Shown here: piece by piece, positions 13,301 to 19,780 of the stretch
Numbering within the stretch: position 1 is the stretch's first letter
Layout: the number at the start of each line of letters is the position of its first letter
DNA from: a virus
IMG/VR virus record: IMGVR_UViG_3300009130_000155
Location: 1-22,287 of that record
Length of the DNA: 22,287 nt
Reading direction: 5' to 3' (one strand)
Made by a program: the position numbers and the translations under genes
Notes under the pieces: model-generated
Told to the model about the DNA's origin: nothing
Databases searched by the model: none
The model's input: only the letters and a program-made list of their open reading frames with translations

Positions 13301-15078
13301 CTTTGGTGGCTAGTTCCGGTATAGCTACTTATGCAAGCGGTCAAGCGATTGAAAATGAGGGTATTGCAACTTACGCTTCGGGGCAGGCGATATCTAATCA
13401 AGGCAATATAACAGCCTTGAACACCGCCTCTGGAATTGCTACTTCACTGTTGGCTGTATCCGGTACTGCTACTTCGCTAGTCGCTAGCTCTGGCATAGCT
13501 ACCTACGCAAGCGGTCAGGCAATTGCTAATGAAAGTGATATTGTCGCCACTTCTGGAATAGCGAATTACGCTTCTGGTCAAGCGATATCAAATCAAGGCA
13601 ATATTACTGCGCTGAATACTGCTTCTGGTATTGCTACTTCTCTACTTAGTGTTTCTGGAACGGCTACTTCGCTAGTCGCTACTTCTGGTATAGCGTCATA
13701 CGCATCCGGTAATACGGTTAACATTAGCTTTGGATCAAATGTAGAGGGGGATATTCTCTATCATAACGGAACCAGTTTCACAAGATTGGCTAAGGGTACT
13801 GATGACTATATCTTGAAGATGAACGGCAATGTTCCCAACTGGGAAGCGGAGAGCGCCGGATCAAGCTTGACCGCTGGTAGTGGTATAAATGTAGATGGCG
13901 CAGATAAAATAAATATCTACGGCGGAACTGGTAATCTACAAGAAATCCAGCTTACCTCTGATAACATTTTTGTTCCGAAGATTGTATTTACCGGCTCTGG
14001 GGTTGAGGATACTCCTATAACTCTTAAAGTTCTATCTAGTCACGCCAGCGCAACCGGCTCTGGAACGGCTCTTTCTTTCGAGGGTACACAGGGGCAGTTG
14101 TTCACTATTACAGATAATCTCTCCACCGGTAATATTTTTAGCGTTAATGATATTACGGGACTTCCTCTTATCGCTGCCGATGCCAGCGGAGATGTTAGAA
14201 TAGGACAGTACGGAAGATATGTTGGCGTTGGTACTGGTGTTCCTCTTTATGGTCTTGATGTTTCGTCTTCGGGACAATTCCAAAAGGGTTTTGTACTATC
14301 TAGTTATGTACCCGCCGTAACTACAAATACTTTATACAATGATGGTGGAACTCTTAAATTTAATGGTTCTGCCGTTGGTGGCGGTGGCGCTAGCGCGGAG
14401 GCGCAGTACGCTTCTGGTCAGGCTACATCTTTAAACACCGCTTCTGGTATAGCTACATCTTTGCTTGCGGTTTCTGGAACTGCTACTTCGTTAATAGCAA
14501 CTTCTGGAATTGCAACTTACGCCAGTGGTCAAGTAAATGTTTCGGCGGCGGGAACCGTGACAGCCTCTAAGGCTTTGATTCTAGATTCTGCGAAAAGTTT
14601 CACAGGGGCTAAACATGGTGTGTTTAATCAGTTTGATTCTAGGGTGACCGCCAGCGGTGTGACCATCGGGGCATCCGGTATAACGTTAACAGGTGGAGCT
14701 TATGTTCAAGAAGCTGTACCAGCAAACGATACGCCAACAACCGAAGATGCGACGATTACTATAGATCTAAGCACTGGAAATTATCATAATGTTGTATTGG
14801 GTAACAATGTAACAAAGTTTGAATTTATAAACGCTAAAAGGGGCCAAAGATTTTTATTACGTATAACGCAACATGCTGCATCTGCAAAGACTGTTGCTTG
14901 GACTAATGTTGATTACACTACGGGTGGTGCTGCGGCGACAGTGAGATGGGCCGGTGGAGGAACCGCTCCCACTATGTCTACCTCAACTTCACATACAGAT
15001 GTTTATGGTTTCCTCTGCACAAACGATGCTGGAAGCGCTTTTGATGGATTCGTAGTTGGTCAAAACCTACCTGACTAG
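10393..15078 (+). CDS. large repetitive fibre/adhesin protein, 1561 residues
   Basis: The largest gene of the window. Domain order: an N-terminal region (1-110) of the type KIGDRVRENTSTTGVSG that probably attaches to the virion; a roll of about ten IGYxAG-like repeats at about 182-356, like the heads of YadA-type trimeric adhesins; a mixed segment; then a shaft (about 505-1160) built of polyglycine hinges, DVTTAQLNYVSG units and 36-residue SGIA/SGTA units; a beta segment (1160-1345); another partial unit; and a C-terminal domain (about 1443-1561) with STGNYHNVVLGNNVTKFEF and ending DGFVVGQNLPD, a terminal domain frequent in fibres of aquatic phages. It is presumably a homotrimer for host binding. 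GGAGG precedes the ATG by 8 bases. Whether it sits on the tail, neck or head is undecided. Confidence 0.85.
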   Translation: MALKIGDRVRENTSTTGVSGLSLTGSPAGFQKFSDVLSSGDITYYTLEENDKWEVGIGTYGSNNLLRTTILSSSNSGSKISLGGSGVVFITYPADKALYKNEDSQAVIGASGIIFSDNTILKASKLVELNDVSLSGTPSQSTVVDLNITNKSLSIGDMTGPTNSNNVLIGYGAGSGITTGNNSVIIGAESSTINKTGQHNVHIGAKAGPIISDASTVVYSSVAVGYSAGNKMRHESTAIGYKAALHSYEIGFVSIGYQAGSGVGSYSTSVGYEAATSLSEDYSVAIGYRAGYNGGGESSIWIGQTAGQSSTGSTKSIGIGKNAGKSSSGDECIYIGEGAGTSNSTNSLVFIGNSTPATNGTLIKGDMDAKRVAIGAADVTLDDTLFIGVDSANDEGIVVKGAVSQASNLTSWKNSSDDILASVDKNGIIAGHGISATGNGIQIASLTPASTSNKLYNVAGTLYFNGSQLASAGASAEASYASGQAIANESDIVAVSGIAAYASGVGGGGGGDVTTAQLNYVSGVATYSSGVLTGGTPTFDDMYVKEYIYHNGDTNTYIKLKTDEILFAAGGRTLLTLEEASNDKVIINEGGNDVNFRVESNNEENLLFTDGANDKVGIGTSSPSYLLDVAGMAQTTGAIVGNSGIVLANNTPSVTTNTLYNDGGTLKFNGSTVGGGDVTTAQLNYVSGIAVYSSGQAISNQSNITALNTASGIATSLLAVSGTATSLISSSGIADYASGQAIANEGDIVAVSGIAAYASGVSLTVKEADGNPNVSNVRTIVVSNGTLTDDGTGQVTITTGGGGGGDVTTAQLNYVSGVAVYSSGQAISNQSNITALNTASGIATSLLSVSGTATSLVASSGIATYASGNTANITFGSNVEGDILYHNGTSFTRLAKGSDDYILKMNGNVPNWEAESGGGGDVTTAQLNYVSGIAVYSSGQAITNQSNITALNTASGIATSLLAVSGTATSLVASSGIATYASGQAIENEGIATYASGQAISNQGNITALNTASGIATSLLAVSGTATSLVASSGIATYASGQAIANESDIVATSGIANYASGQAISNQGNITALNTASGIATSLLSVSGTATSLVATSGIASYASGNTVNISFGSNVEGDILYHNGTSFTRLAKGTDDYILKMNGNVPNWEAESAGSSLTAGSGINVDGADKINIYGGTGNLQEIQLTSDNIFVPKIVFTGSGVEDTPITLKVLSSHASATGSGTALSFEGTQGQLFTITDNLSTGNIFSVNDITGLPLIAADASGDVRIGQYGRYVGVGTGVPLYGLDVSSSGQFQKGFVLSSYVPAVTTNTLYNDGGTLKFNGSAVGGGGASAEAQYASGQATSLNTASGIATSLLAVSGTATSLIATSGIATYASGQVNVSAAGTVTASKALILDSAKSFTGAKHGVFNQFDSRVTASGVTIGASGITLTGGAYVQEAVPANDTPTTEDATITIDLSTGNYHNVVLGNNVTKFEFINAKRGQRFLLRITQHAASAKTVAWTNVDYTTGGAAATVRWAGGGTAPTMSTSTSHTDVYGFLCTNDAGSAFDGFVVGQNLPD
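10938..11460 (+). repeat. YadA-head-like beta-roll repeats in fibre
   Basis: About ten degenerate units of 14-22 residues with the core (V/I)xIGxxAG occur in a row, for example AVGYSAGNK, AIGYKAALH, SIGYQAGSG, SVGYEAATS, AIGYRAGYN, WIGQTAGQS, GIGKNAGKS and YIGEGAGTS. The regular spacing matches the left-handed parallel beta-roll of trimeric autotransporter heads. The structural call is inferred from the pattern. Confidence 0.65.
11908..11925 (+). repeat. (GGT)5GGA polyglycine hinge
   Basis: Five GGT codons and one GGA code six glycines just before a DVTTAQLNYVSG unit. Shorter glycine runs precede the other three copies of that unit (near 12412, 12790 and 13141), so glycine hinges appear to separate the shaft segments. 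The triplet tract could change in length by slippage without loss of frame. Confidence 0.75.
12502..13710 (+). repeat. 36-residue SGIA/SGTA shaft repeats of fibre
   Basis: Five 108-base copies lie at 12502-12609, 12889-12996, 13234-13341, 13408-13515 and 13603-13710; a shorter sixth is at 14425-14529. Each reads ITALNTASGIATSLL, then (A/S)VSGTATSL, then a variable (V/I)-(A/S)-(S/T)-SGIA and YASG. Within a unit the SGxA motif recurs about every 10 residues. Two copies (the second and fifth) are followed by a 40-residue NVEGDILYHNGTSFTRLAKG segment (13021-13140 and 13735-13854). The copies are nearly identical in protein but differ strongly in synonymous bases. Confidence 0.9.
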
Positions 15079-15086
15079 GATATAAA

Positions 15087-15506
15087 ATGGCGACAACAAC
15101 TTTTACAAATGCTACAGACTACGGTCCCGATGATGATCTAAATAGTTCTGTTACAATTAGTGGTATTACTGTTTCCGAAGTCACTAATATGAGGTTTGAG
15201 ATAGACTGGAATCCAGATGGGGATTTTTGCGGCGGTGACGCTCAAGGGGGCGAGTGTGTAATCTATGACCCGGATGACAATTATTTTCAAATGTTTGGTG
15301 CTTATAGTCAATCTGGGGGAGAGGCTAGAACTACCACCTATGATAAAACTAGTTCTTTTCCTTCGGGGCTTAATGGGGCTTGGAGATTTAATTTACAAGA
15401 TTACGACATGACTGGATGTTTTCAGATTACCGAAACTAGAATAATAGTAACGTATACCCCAGCAACCACTACCACGAACGCGCCCTTTTTAATGTTTGTT
15501 GATTAA
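15087..15506 (+). CDS. beta-rich virion-associated protein, 139 residues
   Basis: Starts 8 bases after the fibre gene. The composition (many Thr, Ser, Gly, Asp and aromatics, few Lys) and alternating strands suggest a beta sandwich; the order of strands, acidic loop (DPDDNYFQMFG) and a GAWRFNLQDYDMTG segment recalls proprotein-convertase P-like or carbohydrate-binding sandwiches, but I cannot assign a family. Three cysteines are present, two within the loop CGGDAQGGEC. The C-terminus has a Thr-rich stretch (TPATTTTNAP). Position next to the fibre and before a lectin-like gene suggests an accessory adhesin or a partner that sits on the fibre. Confidence 0.6.
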   Translation: MATTTFTNATDYGPDDDLNSSVTISGITVSEVTNMRFEIDWNPDGDFCGGDAQGGECVIYDPDDNYFQMFGAYSQSGGEARTTTYDKTSSFPSGLNGAWRFNLQDYDMTGCFQITETRIIVTYTPATTTTNAPFLMFVD

Positions 15507-15524
15507 TTTACAGAAAGTAGGAAT

Positions 15525-15785
15525 ATGGCACATAGTAATTTCGATGATAGGCATTATGTTATAATTTCAGTTGATGATATTGGAATTATAGACTTTAGTC
15601 AGGTTATGCAGACTTCTGCCGATACGGTCAGGAAGAGTTTAGATGAAACCTTGACATTTGTTAAGTACGAACACGAAATGCCCTCTAGTGTTACTTCCTG
15701 CCCTAGTAAAAGTCAGGAGTATTCTCATTCTGAGATTCTTGAGATTCTTGCTACTGCCGCTTGGACCCCAGAGGAGACTCCATAA
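15525..15785 (+). CDS. conserved-type phage protein near fibre genes, 86 residues
   Basis: A small acidic protein with the pattern ISVDDIGIIDFSQVMQTSAD, then TLTFVKYEHEMPSSV and a closing helix SHSEILEILATAAWTP. Proteins of this type recur beside tail-fibre genes of aquatic phages, without known function; my recognition is from pattern only. AGGA lies about 5 bases before the ATG, and its stop codon shares one base with the start of the LamG-like gene (TAATG), so the two are probably translationally coupled. An assembly factor for the neighbouring adhesins is one possibility. Confidence 0.65.
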   Translation: MAHSNFDDRHYVIISVDDIGIIDFSQVMQTSADTVRKSLDETLTFVKYEHEMPSSVTSCPSKSQEYSHSEILEILATAAWTPEETP

Positions 15786-16462
15786 TGGCTACACATCCAG
15801 TAAATGCAGCATACAATGCCAGTATAAAAACTACAGGTCTGGTTTTCTGTATGGACGCTGCCTCTAAGATGTATGGCGAGAATGCCGAAGATATGACAGG
15901 ATCTCATACTACATCTTTAGTAAATGGTGCCGCGTTTACAAATAATCAATATGGAAGCATAGAGTTTGACGGGACCGATGATTATATTTCTACGGATTTT
16001 GCCGGTACTGAGCTTTCTGGTAGTGAGCTTTCTCTTGATTTTTGGATTAATGCAGATGTAAGAAATAGCTCATATGGGATCTTTGCCATTAATGGGAGTG
16101 ATGGTTTAGAGTTTAGAATGAATGGGCTAAGATATTATTTTTTCACAAGGTGGAATGCTAACCTACAGACAGGGACTTATCCAACGCCACTCTTAAATAC
16201 TTGGATGAATCTTATATGTGTAAAAAAATCAAATCGTATGGAGATCTATCTAAATGGAACCCTAGATTCTTCTAAAAGCGTTACCAATACTAGCCCTAAT
16301 TTTAGCGCTAATAATGCCATAATCGGGGCTAGGGGAAACTCTGCTAGTCCAGCCGCCGCGTATTGGAACGGTGAAATTTCTGTGGTTAGGGTCTACAATC
16401 AGGCCATGTCTGCATGGGAAGTTTCTCAAAATTACAACGCTACCGCTAGGAGGTACGCATAA
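15785..16462 (+). CDS. LamG/concanavalin A-like lectin-fold protein
   Basis: A 225-residue protein; the ATG at 15785 overlaps the upstream stop by one base and is preferred to a TTG at 15761. The LamG-type jelly roll is visible: YGSIEFDGTDDYIST (first strands), LSLDFWINAD, a mid segment with NTWMNLICVKK and MEIYLNGTLD, and the closing AYWNGEISVVRVYNQAMS, followed by AWEVSQNYNATARRYA, the usual end of such phage and bacterial lectin domains. These folds bind glycans in many proteins, so a host-surface or capsule-binding role is likely. There is no signal peptide. It is the last gene before a gap containing a candidate promoter. Confidence 0.85.
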   Translation: MATHPVNAAYNASIKTTGLVFCMDAASKMYGENAEDMTGSHTTSLVNGAAFTNNQYGSIEFDGTDDYISTDFAGTELSGSELSLDFWINADVRNSSYGIFAINGSDGLEFRMNGLRYYFFTRWNANLQTGTYPTPLLNTWMNLICVKKSNRMEIYLNGTLDSSKSVTNTSPNFSANNAIIGARGNSASPAAAYWNGEISVVRVYNQAMSAWEVSQNYNATARRYA

Positions 16463-16496
16463 TTATCATTATTTTGATACGGAACACTCCTTAACT

Positions 16497-16507
16497 GTGT
16501 ATAAATA
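16497..16507 (+). promoter_or_regulatory. GTGTATAAATA, candidate late promoter
   Basis: In the 59-base gap before 16522, GTGTAT (16497-16502) continues into AAATA, so that TATAAATA at 16500-16507 is an exact match to the T4 late promoter consensus. GGAGG follows at 16511-16515. If transcription began about 6 bases after the box, as in T4, the leader would be extremely short, which argues for caution. Confidence 0.45.
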
Positions 16508-16521
16508 TATGGAGGTATATT

Positions 16522-16848
16522 ATGGCATTCGTAGAAGAGGCGCACGTTAATGACATAGGCACAGTATTTAGGATTACGGTTTATGACACTTCGTCTACCG
16601 GAACTACTTCTGTAGCCGATATTAGCAGCGCGACAACCAAAAAGTTTACATTTAAAAAGCCTGATGGCACCACTTTCGAGAGGGTTGCCGTCTTTACTAG
16701 CGATGGCTCTGATGGTCAAATTCAATATTTGACTGTGGATGGTGATCTTTCCGGTCCCGGAACTTGGCATTTACAGGCTTATGTTGTCACATCAGATGGA
16801 ACATGGAATACTAGCGTGGGATATTTTAAAGTTAACGAAAACCTATAG
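16522..16848 (+). CDS. Ig-like/baseplate-upper-protein-type domain protein
   Basis: A 108-residue single beta-sandwich domain. The pattern HVNDIGTVFRITVYD, then ADISSATTKKFTFKKPDGTT, FTSDGSDGQIQYLT, and GPGTWHLQAYVVTSDGTW, resembles the N-terminal domain of BppU-type baseplate proteins and related small phage proteins, which act as platforms or adaptors for receptor-binding fibres. The ATG follows GGAGG by 6 bases. It begins a gene block that runs without large gaps through the neck genes to 19712. Whether it serves the fibre module upstream or the neck downstream cannot be told. Confidence 0.7.
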   Translation: MAFVEEAHVNDIGTVFRITVYDTSSTGTTSVADISSATTKKFTFKKPDGTTFERVAVFTSDGSDGQIQYLTVDGDLSGPGTWHLQAYVVTSDGTWNTSVGYFKVNENL

Positions 16849-16855
16849 GTGATTT

Positions 16856-17356
16856 ATGTCTTGGAAGGTAGATTTAGTTGTAATGCTTAGATCTCTAATC
16901 GGAGACCTAGATCATGCAAAATATACAGACGAAAGATTAAAGCAGGTAATAGTTGTGGGCGCTTATGGCGTCTTGAGCGATGCTGATTTTAGTAATGATT
17001 ATGTGGTGAGTGTTTCTTCTCTTTCTATTTCCCCAGACCCAATAACCGAAAAAGATGCGGATTTTTCCATACTGAGCGTTTATAAGTCTGCCTGTATCTT
17101 ATTAGGAAGTGAAGTTAAAACAGAGTCGGCCAATGCCATATCAATTAAAGATGGCCCATCTGCCATTGATCTAAGGGGCGTTACTCAGAATTTAACAATT
17201 TTGTACAATGATATATGTAAAAAATACGATCAGTTACTTAAAGCTTATCAATATAACAATACCCTTGTTGGTCAGGCAGTACTCGGACCGTATAGCCCCG
17301 GAAGTTCGGTCTTGAGGTCTAATGGGCTTGATTATCGTAGTAATATATTCGACTAG
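16856..17356 (+). CDS. head-tail connector-like protein
   Basis: A 166-residue, mostly helical N-terminal protein (VDLVVMLRSLIGDLDHAKYT, then DERLKQVIVVGAYGVLSDAD) with a middle segment ISPDPITEKDADFSILSVYK and a C-terminal tail rich in Ser, Gly and Asn. The helix-then-YTDERL start and the pattern of an internal SIKDGPSAIDLRG loop fit gp6-like head-tail connectors (adaptors under the portal), which have this length. Position at the start of the neck cluster supports this. Family assignment is tentative. Confidence 0.6.
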   Translation: MSWKVDLVVMLRSLIGDLDHAKYTDERLKQVIVVGAYGVLSDADFSNDYVVSVSSLSISPDPITEKDADFSILSVYKSACILLGSEVKTESANAISIKDGPSAIDLRGVTQNLTILYNDICKKYDQLLKAYQYNNTLVGQAVLGPYSPGSSVLRSNGLDYRSNIFD

Positions 17357-17365
17357 GAGAAAAAA

Positions 17366-17623
17366 ATGGCAGTTACTCAAAAAATAGTTAGCGGCAACGA
17401 ACAACCCCAAGGTGGGGAGGGGATTGTCAGTATTGCTGGGGCCAGAGGTTTGGCCGCAGCGGATAAGCTCGGAGCAAATAACACAGTTAGTCCGTTTCCA
17501 CCGCTTCTGACGACTCAAATAGATCAATCTATTTCTGTTATAAATTCAAGGATGGATGGCAGATATAGCATTGTTCAGGCTTACCAGCCAAATAGTCCGT
17601 CTGGAGTCGCAGTTAGCCCGTAG
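17366..17623 (+). CDS. hypothetical protein, 85 residues
   Basis: I do not recognise it. AGGAG stands 7 bases before the ATG, and 9 bases separate it from the next gene's ATG, so it is clearly part of the neck gene cluster. The first half is glycine- and alanine-rich and looks extended; the second half contains a segment that may be helical (TTQIDQSISVINSRMDGRYS) and a Pro/Ser-rich tail. No cysteine, membrane segment or catalytic motif is visible. A small structural or assembly protein is likely from position only. Confidence 0.7.
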   Translation: MAVTQKIVSGNEQPQGGEGIVSIAGARGLAAADKLGANNTVSPFPPLLTTQIDQSISVINSRMDGRYSIVQAYQPNSPSGVAVSP

Positions 17624-17632
17624 GAGACTTAA

Positions 17633-18142
17633 ATGGCGATTAACATACCCGCTAGCGTGTTCGATACATATAATGAAGCCGTCTTGTTATTTACAAGAAC
17701 TGGTACTTTAGTGTATCCAGAGAAAAGAGAACAGTGTCCGAATTGCTACATGGACACAATGGGTACTCGAAATAGGTCTATAAGTAAGTATAGAACTGGC
17801 GGTCCCTATCCATTTGAAAGAGGGATGCCGTGTCCCTACTGCAATGGGAAGGGGTACAAAGCGGTAGAGACGACGGAGGATATCACTCTTAGAATTTACT
17901 GGAATAGAAAGTTTTGGGTTGATGTTGGTATTCCTATAGATATTCCTGATGGCTCTATTCAGACCATATCATACATGACAGATCTGGAGAAAATAAACAA
18001 AGCTAAATACATGATCCCAAATTATGACGGAATAGAAAAATACGATCAGGGTAGATACGAAAGGACAGGCATATCTTACCCGCAAGGATTTAAACAAAAT
18101 ACAACTAAATATGTTGTTACGTTTTGGAGCAGGAGTGAATAG
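17633..18142 (+). CDS. zinc-ribbon-like neck-region protein
   Basis: A 169-residue protein with two CxxC knuckles: CPNC near residue 37 and CPYCNGKGY near residue 68. Together they form a probable four-cysteine zinc site, the second knuckle resembling the CxxCxGxG of DnaJ. The core TLRIYWNRKFW, then IPDGSIQTISYMTDLEKINK, and ending YPQGFKQNTTKYVVTFWSR, is a pattern I associate with proteins coded between connector and tail genes in aquatic phages. A head-closure or stopper role is inferred. Its stop codon shares one base with the GTG start of the next gene (TAGTG). Confidence 0.65.
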   Translation: MAINIPASVFDTYNEAVLLFTRTGTLVYPEKREQCPNCYMDTMGTRNRSISKYRTGGPYPFERGMPCPYCNGKGYKAVETTEDITLRIYWNRKFWVDVGIPIDIPDGSIQTISYMTDLEKINKAKYMIPNYDGIEKYDQGRYERTGISYPQGFKQNTTKYVVTFWSRSE

Positions 18143-18753
18143 TGAGAATAGTTACAAGCAACGCCAGAATGCGGGCCTTGATAAACAAAGCCTTGGCTAG
18201 AGAGGGCGATCAGATATTAAAAACTTCTGCTTCTAACATAAGAAGAGAAGTAAAAGAAGTCATTAGAGCGGCTATTGCCACCTGTCCAGAAATACAGGAG
18301 CTTTCTAGCGGGATCTTAAAACTTGATTTTGGTCTGACGGAAGATCCTTCAACCGCCATAGTTAATTCTGTTGCAAATTCTACGAGGGTTTCTATTTCAA
18401 AAATAACCTCTAGGGGCGGTAGCTTTAAGGGCGGTATTAAAATAACTGTTCAACCGTCCAGTTTTTCTAATCTTCTTTCTCTATCTGTAGCGGAGCAGGT
18501 TATAGAATCTGGGGGGTCTATACCTTGGCTTAGGTGGCTATTGACTGCTGGAGATGCGATTATTATTGGCGATTTTGGCGTTCATTATGAGCTTGGAGCA
18601 GGTAGAACTGGCGGCGCTAGAATGGATGAGAAGATTGGCCCATTTAAGGTCAACCCTTTATTTTCTGGTGATGAGCAGGATAATTTCATAACGAGGGCAA
18701 TTGATCCAACCCTAAGAAAAATCTCCGCAATAGTAAGAAGGGAGCTTTCATAA
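18142..18753 (+). CDS. tail-completion/neck-type protein, GTG start
   Basis: A 203-residue protein starting at a GTG that is supported by AGGAG 6 bases before it and the 1-base overlap with the previous stop. It is mixed alpha/beta: N-terminal helices (LINKALAREGDQILKTSASN), a beta middle part, then IPWLRWLLTAGDAIIIGDF and a conserved-looking VHYELGAGRTGGARM followed by FSGDEQDNFITRAIDPTLRK. Its size, place before the tube gene and final helix fit HK97 gp10-like or tail-terminator-like neck proteins, but I cannot choose among them. The stop overlaps the next ATG by one base. Confidence 0.55.
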   Translation: MRIVTSNARMRALINKALAREGDQILKTSASNIRREVKEVIRAAIATCPEIQELSSGILKLDFGLTEDPSTAIVNSVANSTRVSISKITSRGGSFKGGIKITVQPSSFSNLLSLSVAEQVIESGGSIPWLRWLLTAGDAIIIGDFGVHYELGAGRTGGARMDEKIGPFKVNPLFSGDEQDNFITRAIDPTLRKISAIVRRELS

Positions 18754-19712
18754 TGGTAGGTGGACCCCATACAAAATTATCAAATCTTTCAAATGCCCAA
18801 GATGCGACCCTTTCTAATATTTTGTTAGATAATTTTATCGCTTTCTATGACTGGGGATTTTTGGATCGTGGTTCTTTCTATAGTATTCAGATACCCCAAT
18901 CTGGCATTTATGGCGGGGATAGGCACAAGCTGAGAAGTGCTGATGACCCAAATTATACAGATGGTCAGGTCTGGGAGGGGTATCGTCAGAATTGGGTATG
19001 GGAAAGCGGCATAGACGCCACTACAGAGCAGCCAATTGCGATATCTGGGGTTTTTGTAGACAGCACCTTTTACGCCACCGGAAACGTTAGCAAGCCATTT
19101 TACATAGACTATCCAAACGGGAGAGTCGTTTTTGATACGGCCATAGCCACGACCAGCACCGTTCAGTTAGAATATAGTCATAAATGGGTTCAGGTTATTC
19201 CCGCAGAAGGCGTTTCTTGGTTCCGTCAAATTCAGCAGAGATCCTTTAGAAACGAAGAGGGTTTTCAGGTTTCGTCCTCTGGGGGCTGGGCGCAACTTGG
19301 TGAAACTAGAGTCCAACTTCCCGCTATAGCTGTAGAAGTTATTCCTGCCAGAAGTATGGAGGGCTTTCAGTTGGGCGGTGGTCAGTGGGTCAATAATGAT
19401 GTCATTTTCCACATAATTACAGAAAATCATTGGGAATGCAATAATTTGATGGATGCCACGCTTTATCAAAATGAAAGAACAATTCACCTATTTGACCCCA
19501 CTACCGTAGGTCTTTCTGGGGCTTATCCATTCAATTACAGGAATGAATTAAATGAACATGCTTTGTCCAGCGGTCTTTATCCTAAGCTTATTGATAATTT
19601 TTACTATAGAAAATGCTGGATTAATAGTTCAAGAGCGCAGGATGTAGTACAGTTGACACCAGATCTGTACATAGGTAGTACTCGCTGCAAAACACAGGTA
19701 AAAGCCATATAA
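18753..19712 (+). CDS. virion structural protein, 319 residues (neck/tail region)
   Basis: Large mostly-beta protein with many aromatic residues (for example DWGFLDRGSFYSIQIPQSG and YRQNWVWESG). A strand-rich middle (FYIDYPNGRVVFDTAIATTS, then VQLEYSHKWVQVIPAE) is reminiscent of structural proteins coded just before the tail tube in aquatic phages. No enzymatic motif is visible. It closes the coupled neck block, starting within the previous stop codon. It may be a tail-terminator ring or tail-associated protein. The four cysteines are in the C-terminal half. Confidence 0.55.
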   Translation: MVGGPHTKLSNLSNAQDATLSNILLDNFIAFYDWGFLDRGSFYSIQIPQSGIYGGDRHKLRSADDPNYTDGQVWEGYRQNWVWESGIDATTEQPIAISGVFVDSTFYATGNVSKPFYIDYPNGRVVFDTAIATTSTVQLEYSHKWVQVIPAEGVSWFRQIQQRSFRNEEGFQVSSSGGWAQLGETRVQLPAIAVEVIPARSMEGFQLGGGQWVNNDVIFHIITENHWECNNLMDATLYQNERTIHLFDPTTVGLSGAYPFNYRNELNEHALSSGLYPKLIDNFYYRKCWINSSRAQDVVQLTPDLYIGSTRCKTQVKAI

Positions 19713-19723
19713 TCTAAAATTTT

Positions 19724-19735
19724 GTGTATATAATA
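19724..19735 (+). promoter_or_regulatory. GTGTATATAATA, candidate promoter of tail tube gene
   Basis: In the 68-base gap before the tube gene, TTTTGTGTATATAATAAC contains the recurrent GTGTAT (19724-19729) fused to a good bacterial -10-like TATAAT. GTGTAT ends 51 bases before the ATG, so the transcript would have a leader of ordinary length. A GGGAGA ribosome binding site precedes the ATG. Confidence 0.5.
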
Positions 19736-19780
19736 ACAGCCTTACCAGAGGACTATAAAGAAAACAAGGGAGACTAAACA

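Noticed and set aside
12502-13710. Direct repeats as a possible CRISPR array
   Set aside because: The repeats are in frame, code for a fibre shaft, are not conserved at base level, and no cas genes are present.
10393-15078. Diversity-generating retroelement target in the fibre
   Set aside because: No reverse transcriptase gene, no template repeat and no A-specific variation pattern were seen; the differences between copies are spread over synonymous sites.
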